This document shows positions 7,050 to 13,908 of a DNA stretch of 19,929 bases, piece after piece (the stretch's first letter is position 1; every line of letters starts with the position of its first letter). This DNA comes from Candidatus Hydrogenedens terephthalaticus JGI OTU-1 (GTDB lineage Bacteria > Hydrogenedentota > Hydrogenedentia > Hydrogenedentales > Hydrogenedentaceae), in the NCBI GenBank assembly GCA_000493945.1, contig AWNW01000051.1:1-19929 (forward strand), in the 5' to 3' direction. The notes under the pieces are model-generated. The model was not told the origin of the DNA, searched no databases, and saw only the letters and a list, made by a program, of their open reading frames with translations. A program made the position numbers and the translations under genes.

Positions 7050-10000
7050 ATGGAACTCAAGAAGGTAATTTGTGCGGTAATTCTTTTTGTATGTGTTTCT
7101 GCAATGGGTTTTGCAGAGTCGTATTGGATATATTCTGCCCGTTGGGAAGGAGACAATATCCCGCCTGATGCAAAACTACAGGTATCAGCAAAAGAAGAGG
7201 GTTCTCTTGAATATGTGGAATTCGGCGAGGATGGTATCGTTCGAAGGAGTATAATGCAATTTGGTAAGAAAGGGGTCGGATTTCCGGGGTTTACATCAAT
7301 GAATCGGGCGTTATTAGAAAAATATTTGGATAAGACTGAGAAGGTATTGACAAGTGATGGGAGCAAGAATTTTAAATTGCAAATGGGAGACATTTCTCTG
7401 GAATGGACGATTATTCAAACGAAAGGTAGTGAAGGGTTAAGCGAAACGAAATGTTTTTTGAAAGATAAACTTTTATATGTGGAAAAGAGGAAAGAGATTT
7501 ATTCGGAAAATGGTGTTCGTCCTGCTTTGATTCGCTGGGATTATCAACAGAATGGAAAGTCTGGAGTGATTGTGCAAGTGTTTGAACCCTGTGCAGGTAT
7601 GAAATCAGCAAACACAGAATATATCGTTTCGGGTGGTGCAGAAGAGTTAATTAGGGTAGATGCCAAAGGAGATTTAGGTAAAGCGGTGGAAACACAGCCG
7701 GTTCAATTTACTGCCCCTATGAAAGGATTGGATTTAAGTTTCGATTCGGGTTGGTGGCCTAATGGTAAGGGTGAGGGTGGATTTGAGGAAGAGCCGGGAG
7801 GTTTTCCGGTGCAGGTGCGTATTCGTGCCGCGGCGGTTGCAAATTACCAGGCAGATGTTCAAGGCTTTTTCCATTTAAGCCCGCCCTGGTTGACAGCAGG
7901 CAATGCCAGTGGCTTCTGGGGTTATGATTTTGGAGCGGAATTGCTTATGAAAGCAGGGTTCGATATAGGATTTCTTCCTCCGTTTACAGTAGATATTCCT
8001 TATATCCCTGATGTGAATTTCCGGACGACGGCGTATGATTATTTTAATAGTTTTTTGTTAGATACCGTCTCGACTATACAGGATAACACACCTAAAACGC
8101 ATTTATTCGATGTTAACCTTGTAGATGTAATACTGAACTTAATAGGTGTTTCCTTACCGGACTGGTTAAAATGGATACCTTTCGAAGCAGGAGCAGGAGT
8201 GGATGTTTCAGCGGATGCTAATGGTTCATTGGAATGTGACACGATAAGTTTACAAGAAGGGTTATTGTTCTGGGAAGAGAGTCAATCAGTACCAGTGCAG
8301 GTAGGAGAGGATGGTTATCGCTCTGTGATGAACTATAATGAAATTTGCAATCTTATTTTGACTGTAAAGTTTTATCCGACTGTTTTTATTGGTATTTTTG
8401 GAGGCCGGTGGGATTTGCCTATAATGACGATACCCTGGTCGCCGTTTAATGGACCCTTGGATTTAGAATTCCGTCCTTGTGAGGCAAATTTTACCTCTGG
8501 TCCGCCTTCTTTACCCGCAACGGATTGGTTTACAGAAGATTTTGTTGTTGATAATGATTTAGATAATCTTCGCTTACTTTTAACACCAGCGAATAATGCA
8601 AATGGCTATTTTGCATGTACTACCACAGGAGTTACTGATTATCCAGTGGATTCAATACTTTCGACGGTTGTGAACTTAGGCGATGATGCTTATGTTGAGG
8701 TACCTTTTACGGATGGGAAACAGGTAGTTCTCTATGGAGTTGCTTATGACAGCGTATTTATTGGTAGTAATGGTTATCTAACATTCACGGAAGGTGATAC
8801 TCAAAATAAGGAATCGCCAGAAAATCACTTCCGCATTCCGCGTGTTTCTGGACTATTTGATAATTTGAAACCGAATGAAGGTGGACAAATTTGGTGGAAG
8901 CAATTAGATGACCGATTTGTTGTTACCTATGACCAAGTTAAGGTTGATGGTAATTTTACAAATGATACAGCCAGTTTCCAGATAGAAATGTTTTTTGATG
9001 GTCGGATTGCCATTACATGGTTAAACATAGAAGCCTATGATGGATTGGCGGGTATTTCTGCAGGGAAAGGCGTTCCTGAAGAATATAAGGAAAGTGATCT
9101 GTCCCGTTATGCTCCTTGTGTTGAACCTGAGGGGATAATAGAAGGGATACCCGAAGGTAATTTAGAAGGAGAAGGTTCTGCAGAAGGTTCTAATGAAGGA
9201 GTAGTAGAAGGTGAAGGTGAAATCCCCGAAGGTTGTCCTAAGCCATGTGCTATTACTTCATGTGGCAATACGGCGGTTCAAGGAAATGCCCGTAACGCAT
9301 GGGAAGCCTATTGCTCAATGATGGGTATTAATTCTATTTCAGCAGATTTAGATGGTAATCAAATGGTAGAATCTGCACAATTGCAACTTCTGGATATTAT
9401 TTTATCTAACCCGGGTGTTCAGAACCGTTGTTGCATACTATCTGCATGGCAGAGCAATTATGCTTTGTTTACAAATATTATAGATACGGCGGTATCTCAA
9501 GGGAGAATTCCTCAAGATATCTTATCTAAAATGAATGCAAATCAATTAAAAGCATTGTTTACAGGAATAGCAACATTAGGAGAAAATACGACATTATCAA
9601 TGCTTTCTCAAATAGCATCACAGGTAGGAATTTCTTTTATGGTAAGTCAGGTGGATACCTCTGCAAGTCAATATTTAGGTGCGTATGGAGATGCAGATGG
9701 GGATAGGGTTTGTAATTTAGCAGAGTATAACGCTACTTTCAATGGAAGTGCAGAAAGTATTATCACATTTGTAGTTTCAGCAGTTGACCCGACGGCAAAG
9801 AGTAACGGCGGTGGTTGTGGTGCTCCATGTTTTAGCGAGACGAATGAAGGTGAAATTCTTCCTATGTATCAATTATCAGTGATAACGGAAGGAAATACTG
9901 CCCCTGTTTCGGTTCGAGTAACTCCTGAAAGTAGTGAAGGTTTACAGCCAGGATATTATTACCTTGGGACAACAGTAACGGCACAGGCTACCTATAATTC

Positions 10001-10853
10001 ATCGAAGGATATATGGCAAGGCTGGACAATTAATGGACAGTTTGCAGGAACCGCAAATCCTGTAACATTCAGTATTAGTCAGAACACAGTTCTGAAAGCA
10101 ATGTTTTTGCCGATTGAACCCGAAGGAGTAACCGAAGGCGAGACAAATCTTGTTGTTCCTGTTATCCAGCCTTTTGTGTTGGAGTTGGGAATTGTGAATA
10201 CGGGGGATTGTGTAGAAGGCACATTTACAGTGATGAATTCCGAATTAAGCACGGGAGCGTTAGTAGGGATGGCAGTGATAAATGCTCCCGAATTGTCGTC
10301 AGAAGTATTCCAGATTGTCTCAGGGGCGAATTACAATCTTGCTCCCGGGGAAAGTCAACCCTTAGTTGTAAGGTTCTGTGCAGGTGACCTTGCTTCGGGC
10401 GAATACCTTGCGATTGTATCGTTTACGGGTGGTCCCAATTTGCTTGTATATCCTGTAGTGGTAACGGTGATTTCTAATGAAGAAGGAAGTCCAGAAGGAG
10501 TACCTGAGGGAGAAGGAACCGTAGAAGGTTCGCCAGAAGGAGAACTTCCTTCCCGACATAGTGCAGATACAAACATGAACTGGAAGATAGAACTCCGTGA
10601 GTTACTGCGTGTAATTCAATTCTTTAATTCATTTGGCTATCATTGTGCCGATGTGCCAACATCTACAGAAGATGGATATGAAGTTGGAGATGGGACAAAT
10701 CGTAGTTGTAATTACCATACATCCGATTATAATCCCAAGAACTGGAAAATAGACTTCACCGAATTGTTGCGATTAATTCAGTTCTTTAATGCTGGCGGTT
10801 ATCATATTGATTCTGCTGGAGAAGATGGTTTTGGTGTAGGAATACAGAATTAG
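7050..10853 (+). CDS. Large secreted multidomain protein with EG linkers and C-terminal dockerin-like repeats
   Basis: This 1267-residue protein is exported by a clear signal peptide (about residues 1-22, ending 'GFAES'). I do not recognise residues about 23-500. Residues about 545-690 resemble a nidogen-like fold ('VFIGSNGYLTF', 'ASFQIEMFFDGRIAITW'). An EG-rich linker (692-728, ten Glu-Gly pairs) precedes a Cys-containing helical region with EF-hand-type loops at 766-777 and, canonically, 881-892 ('DADGDRVCNLAE'). A bacterial B-repeat-like beta domain follows (about 945-1020, 'ATYNSSKDIWQGWTINGQF'), then a short EG linker (1023-1031), an Ig/ASPM-like domain (about 1035-1140) and a third EG linker (1145-1165). 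The protein ends in two dockerin-like segments starting at D1173 and D1226. It is probably displayed or released outside the cell and bound through these modules; no catalytic site was recognised. It has a strong ribosome-binding site and its own terminator. Confidence 0.88.
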   Translation: MELKKVICAVILFVCVSAMGFAESYWIYSARWEGDNIPPDAKLQVSAKEEGSLEYVEFGEDGIVRRSIMQFGKKGVGFPGFTSMNRALLEKYLDKTEKVLTSDGSKNFKLQMGDISLEWTIIQTKGSEGLSETKCFLKDKLLYVEKRKEIYSENGVRPALIRWDYQQNGKSGVIVQVFEPCAGMKSANTEYIVSGGAEELIRVDAKGDLGKAVETQPVQFTAPMKGLDLSFDSGWWPNGKGEGGFEEEPGGFPVQVRIRAAAVANYQADVQGFFHLSPPWLTAGNASGFWGYDFGAELLMKAGFDIGFLPPFTVDIPYIPDVNFRTTAYDYFNSFLLDTVSTIQDNTPKTHLFDVNLVDVILNLIGVSLPDWLKWIPFEAGAGVDVSADANGSLECDTISLQEGLLFWEESQSVPVQVGEDGYRSVMNYNEICNLILTVKFYPTVFIGIFGGRWDLPIMTIPWSPFNGPLDLEFRPCEANFTSGPPSLPATDWFTEDFVVDNDLDNLRLLLTPANNANGYFACTTTGVTDYPVDSILSTVVNLGDDAYVEVPFTDGKQVVLYGVAYDSVFIGSNGYLTFTEGDTQNKESPENHFRIPRVSGLFDNLKPNEGGQIWWKQLDDRFVVTYDQVKVDGNFTNDTASFQIEMFFDGRIAITWLNIEAYDGLAGISAGKGVPEEYKESDLSRYAPCVEPEGIIEGIPEGNLEGEGSAEGSNEGVVEGEGEIPEGCPKPCAITSCGNTAVQGNARNAWEAYCSMMGINSISADLDGNQMVESAQLQLLDIILSNPGVQNRCCILSAWQSNYALFTNIIDTAVSQGRIPQDILSKMNANQLKALFTGIATLGENTTLSMLSQIASQVGISFMVSQVDTSASQYLGAYGDADGDRVCNLAEYNATFNGSAESIITFVVSAVDPTAKSNGGGCGAPCFSETNEGEILPMYQLSVITEGNTAPVSVRVTPESSEGLQPGYYYLGTTVTAQATYNSSKDIWQGWTINGQFAGTANPVTFSISQNTVLKAMFLPIEPEGVTEGETNLVVPVIQPFVLELGIVNTGDCVEGTFTVMNSELSTGALVGMAVINAPELSSEVFQIVSGANYNLAPGESQPLVVRFCAGDLASGEYLAIVSFTGGPNLLVYPVVVTVISNEEGSPEGVPEGEGTVEGSPEGELPSRHSADTNMNWKIELRELLRVIQFFNSFGYHCADVPTSTEDGYEVGDGTNRSCNYHTSDYNPKNWKIDFTELLRLIQFFNAGGYHIDSAGEDGFGVGIQN
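9123..9233 (+). repeat. Glu-Gly-rich linker coding repeat, first and longest
   Basis: This stretch encodes residues 692-728 of the surface protein with ten Glu-Gly pairs at intervals of two to five residues. Synonymous codons are mixed (gaaggt, gaagga, gagggg), so it is a conserved low-complexity linker rather than a recent DNA tandem duplication. Shorter versions lie at 10116-10142 (two pairs) and 10482-10544 (six pairs), each at a domain boundary. Confidence 0.85.
10566..10790 (+). repeat. Duplicated dockerin-like segment (two copies) in the surface protein
   Basis: Two copies spaced 53 residues apart read 'DTNMNWKIELRELLRVIQFFN' (from D1173, minus its last residue in strict loop terms) and 'DYNPKNWKIDFTELLRLIQFFN'-type sequence from D1226. 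In each, D1, N3, N5/K5, position 7 and E12 follow an EF-hand/dockerin calcium loop, and the helix 'ELLR(V/L)IQFFN' follows. Each copy is followed by a GYH motif and then 'EDGY' or 'EDGF'. Type I dockerins have the same twofold layout, but with 'DxNxDGxIN' loops; here Trp-Lys replaces the Asp-Gly. Confidence 0.75.
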
Positions 10854-10878
10854 AAGTAAAACTAATAAAGATAGTATA

Positions 10879-10906
10879 TAATGGGGAAAGGAAACTTTCC
10901 CCATTA
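10879..10906 (+). terminator. Rho-independent-type terminator hairpin
   Basis: A perfect 12-base-pair stem (10879-10890 with 10895-10906) closes on a GAAA tetraloop (10891-10894) and contains a GGGG/CCCC core. It is followed by the T-rich stretch 'aattttcaatt'. It lies 26 bases after the stop of the 1267-residue protein gene and separates it from the next gene on the same strand. Confidence 0.85.
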
Positions 10907-10935
10907 ATTTTCAATTAAAGATAGGAGAGCAAAAT

Positions 10936-12672
10936 ATGTTTGATGTTCTTATTTTGGATGGTAAAATCGTAGATGGAACTGGAACAAAGGCATATTCTGC
11001 GGATATAGCCATTGAACAGGATAGAATTGTGGCGATAGGGGATTTGAAAAAAGCAGAGGCGAAGGAAAAAATCAATGCTAAGGGAAGGATGGTATGTCCC
11101 GGCTTTATAGACCCTCATTCGCATGCAGATATAAGTTTGCATAAAGAAAATGCAGAAGAATTACTTATGCCTTTAATTAAACAGGGAATAACTACTTTTG
11201 TTGGTGGTAATTGTGGTATGGGGCTTTCCCCTGTGTTAGAGCCGGGTAAGGAAGCCATATTTACATACATTGAGGTCTTTTCCAGTTTTGACCCCGAAAA
11301 GGAATTTCAATGGCGAACAACAAGTGAATATTTTAATTTTTTGGAGAATAAAGGTATTCCGCTAAATTCTGCTGTTTTAGTACCGCATGGTCTATTAAGG
11401 CTACATGGGGTTGGGACAGAAAACCGATATGCTACGGATGAAGAGATACAAAAGATGGCAAGGGCTTTAGAAGCATCATTAGATGCTGGGGGTATTGGAA
11501 TGTCCACAGGACTGCAATACTATCCGGGTAGTCAGAGTGATACGCGGGAATTGCTTGAACTTGGAAAAGTCCTGAAAAAGTATGATGGAATTTTTACCAG
11601 TCATCTACGGAGTTATAGCAATACTTTAGATAAGGCTATTGATGAAGTTGTTGAAGTGGCAGGGAAGAATCAAATTCGGGCTCAAGTTTCGCATTTATTC
11701 TGGGTGCCTGATATGGGAGTAATGGGTCCCTTTGTTCGGTCGTTAATTCGTATGATGGCAAGTTTAGCACAGTGGATTCCTATCCCTATACCCTTAGGAA
11801 AACCCATAGAGGAAGCCATTGAAAGGATTGTAGGGAATCAAGAAAAGGGAGTTAATGTAAGTGTGGATGTTATGCCAACGACAACCGGTTTTACTCATCT
11901 CTTAGCGTTTTTCCCACCGTGGGCATTGGAAGGGGATAGAACGCAGGTTTTAAATCGGTTGAAGGACCGTGAATTGAGAAAAAAGATGCTTCATAGCATT
12001 GAACACGGCAAAATGGAATGGCCTCATACAGGTCCCGATTCGTGGACATTGAATTTATTCCGCCTTATGGGTTGGGAATGTGCCCATATTATGGCGGTGC
12101 AGTCTGAGAAAAATAAACGATATGAAGGGATGAATCTTATAGAAATAGCAAGAGAACGGAAACAGCATCCCTTTGATACTGCCTGTGATTTATTGCTTGA
12201 AGAAGAAGGGCATGTCCTTGTGTTTGAAAGCATTGCGGAACCGGATGATTTGTTTACGGAACGGACTACATTTCCTTCGATGGCACATCCGAAGGTAATG
12301 ATTTCCACAGATGCAATACTGATGGGCTTTGGTATGCCATCGCCTTTGTTCTATGGTTGTTATCCACGATATTTGCGTCGCTATTGTAAAGAATTGAAAT
12401 TAGTATCTCTGGAAACGGGTGTTCGTAAATGCACATCGTTATCGGCGGAACATTTTAATTTAAAACAACGAGGATTACTAAAAGAAGGGTATTTTGCGGA
12501 TGTTCTTGTAATTGATATGGATAATATAGATTCAAAGGCATGTTTTAAATCGCCTACAGAATCACCGTCCGGGGTGGATGAAGTAATTATTAACGGAAAA
12601 CGAGTTGTAAAAGAAGGGGTCTTCCAAAAAGGATTAAAAGCAGGTTCATTGCTACGCAATACAAAGGGATAA
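10936..12672 (+). CDS. N-acyl-D-amino-acid deacylase family amidohydrolase
   Basis: The family hydrolyses N-acyl-D-amino acids and related amides with metal ions in a TIM barrel. In this 578-residue protein the ligands can be read in order: 'DPHSHAD' (H61, H63), 'GNCGMG' (C93, the cysteine ligand typical of D-aminoacylases), 'SHLRSYSN' (H223), 'QVSHLFW' (H253) and 'ISTDAILMGFG' (D459), followed by 'YGCYPRYLRRY'. These parallel H67/H69/C96/H220/H250/D366 of the Alcaligenes enzyme, but H253 and D459 are about 90 residues farther apart here, so there is an insertion (about residues 255-350). The N- and C-terminal ends form the usual small beta domain. No signal peptide is present, so it is probably cytoplasmic. 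AGGAG lies 8 bases before the ATG. A possible role is recycling D-amino acids from peptidoglycan, but dihydropyrimidinase-like or other amide substrates are not excluded. Confidence 0.88.
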   Translation: MFDVLILDGKIVDGTGTKAYSADIAIEQDRIVAIGDLKKAEAKEKINAKGRMVCPGFIDPHSHADISLHKENAEELLMPLIKQGITTFVGGNCGMGLSPVLEPGKEAIFTYIEVFSSFDPEKEFQWRTTSEYFNFLENKGIPLNSAVLVPHGLLRLHGVGTENRYATDEEIQKMARALEASLDAGGIGMSTGLQYYPGSQSDTRELLELGKVLKKYDGIFTSHLRSYSNTLDKAIDEVVEVAGKNQIRAQVSHLFWVPDMGVMGPFVRSLIRMMASLAQWIPIPIPLGKPIEEAIERIVGNQEKGVNVSVDVMPTTTGFTHLLAFFPPWALEGDRTQVLNRLKDRELRKKMLHSIEHGKMEWPHTGPDSWTLNLFRLMGWECAHIMAVQSEKNKRYEGMNLIEIARERKQHPFDTACDLLLEEEGHVLVFESIAEPDDLFTERTTFPSMAHPKVMISTDAILMGFGMPSPLFYGCYPRYLRRYCKELKLVSLETGVRKCTSLSAEHFNLKQRGLLKEGYFADVLVIDMDNIDSKACFKSPTESPSGVDEVIINGKRVVKEGVFQKGLKAGSLLRNTKG

Positions 12673-12676
12673 TAAT

Positions 12677-12706
12677 TTGCTTCTATATACTTAGAAATTA
12701 TATTAT
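12677..12706 (+). promoter_or_regulatory. Candidate promoter of the PHP phosphoesterase gene
   Basis: TTGCTT (12677-12682), an 18-base spacer and TATTAT (12701-12706) would start transcription near 12713, about 57 bases before the ATG. The -35 match is poor; read-through from the preceding amidohydrolase gene, 97 bases upstream, is also possible. Confidence 0.3.
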
Positions 12707-12769
12707 CTTTTCAGGAAGGCGGAAGGCATTTTTTTAAGTATTATTAATACCAATAGAAGGAGTGTTTCT

Positions 12770-13891
12770 ATGAAAAGACGATTTTCCAAACAAACTTTTA
12801 CAATGGGTATCTTTTTATTTCTTATCCTTTTCTCCGTGAAAATTTCTGCGGAGAATGTGTCCCCTGTCACTATAACACAATTGGAACGACCTATAATTCG
12901 TTATGAAGTAATAGTTCCTGATGTGGGTGAGTTTGTAACATTAAAATGTGATTTTCACATGCATACGGTTTTTTCAGATGGGTATGTCTGGCCTGATTTG
13001 CGAGTTATTGAAGCATGGGTAACGGGTTTGGATGCGATTGCTATTACAGACCATATAGAAAACGATAGAGACAGGCCATTTTTATCGGGAGATGATAATT
13101 CTTCTTACGAATTAGCAAAAGGTGCGGCAGAACGATATGGGATTATTCTTATCAAAGGCGGAGAAATTACACGGGAGCAACCTTATGGGCATTATAATGC
13201 CTTGTTTTTAAAGGATGTAAACTTAGTTGATAATGAAGACCCTTTTACTGCGATTGAGAACGCAGTTAAACAGGGTGCTTTTATTCAATGGAACCATCCG
13301 GATTGGAATTCTGCGACAAGGAATCAATTTGAATTTCAGAAAAAGTTGTTAGAAAAAGGATATTTACATGGAGTTGAGATATCCAATCGTGCGAATTGGT
13401 ATCCGTATGTAATAGACTGGGCATTAGAGAATAATCTAACGATGATGGGAAATAGTGACCTGCATGGGATAATTATGGGTGAATTGCAATTGGATAAATT
13501 TCAAAGACCCATGACCTTAGTTTTTGCAAAGGAAAAAACGGAACAGGGAATTCGTGAGGCTTTGGATAATAAACGGACTGTTGTTTGGTTGGCAGATTTG
13601 ATTAATGGCAGGGAAGAATGGGTTTCAAAGTTGTTTCTTTCCTGTGTTCGGTTTGGGAAGATACAAGTAAGCAATCCCGAAAAGAAAGAAGGTCAGATTC
13701 GATTAGAAAATATATCGGATATTCCATGGTCATTAAGATTGATGGGTCCCGTGGCACAGGGGACATACCGATTGGAACCCCGTTCTTCAATGCTGGTTCG
13801 GACGAGAGGACAGGGAAATACAAAAGTTATAGTAACAAATGCCTGGGTAAAGACAGGAACGAATTTACAGATAGAAGTAAATTTAGAATGA
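12770..13891 (+). CDS. Secreted PHP-domain phosphoesterase (Sb-PDE-like)
   Basis: PHP domains are trinuclear-metal phosphoesterases. Metal-binding residues of the fold are visible: 'CDFHMHTVFSDG' (H63, H65), 'AITDHIEND' (D94, H95), 'KGGEITRE' (E132), 'WNHPDW' (H176) and 'GNSDLHG' (D230, H232). The overall pattern resembles the Sb-PDE phosphodiesterase group, common in secreted proteins of Bacteroidota and similar heterotrophs. Residues 1-27 form a signal peptide ('MKRRF', hydrophobic run, 'ISAEN'), so it acts outside the cytoplasm, plausibly releasing phosphate from diesters. Residues about 285-373 form a C-terminal beta domain. AGAAGGAG lies 7 bases before the ATG. It follows the amidohydrolase gene on the same strand by 97 bases and converges with the DUF4091 gene 17 bases after its stop. 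The exact substrate is not known. Confidence 0.86.
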   Translation: MKRRFSKQTFTMGIFLFLILFSVKISAENVSPVTITQLERPIIRYEVIVPDVGEFVTLKCDFHMHTVFSDGYVWPDLRVIEAWVTGLDAIAITDHIENDRDRPFLSGDDNSSYELAKGAAERYGIILIKGGEITREQPYGHYNALFLKDVNLVDNEDPFTAIENAVKQGAFIQWNHPDWNSATRNQFEFQKKLLEKGYLHGVEISNRANWYPYVIDWALENNLTMMGNSDLHGIIMGELQLDKFQRPMTLVFAKEKTEQGIREALDNKRTVVWLADLINGREEWVSKLFLSCVRFGKIQVSNPEKKEGQIRLENISDIPWSLRLMGPVAQGTYRLEPRSSMLVRTRGQGNTKVIVTNAWVKTGTNLQIEVNLE

Positions 13892-13908
13892 TGCTTTAGT
13901 AGTGTTAG

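Noticed and set aside
10355..10576. Pro/Ser-rich antisense frame opposite the third EG linker
   Set aside because: This is the expected reverse-complement reading of Glu-Gly codons (tcc/ttc), not an independent gene.
13618..13899. Second open frame overlapping the end of the PHP phosphoesterase gene
   Set aside because: It lies within a well-supported gene in another frame, and its Arg/Ser/Lys-rich translation resembles no protein family.
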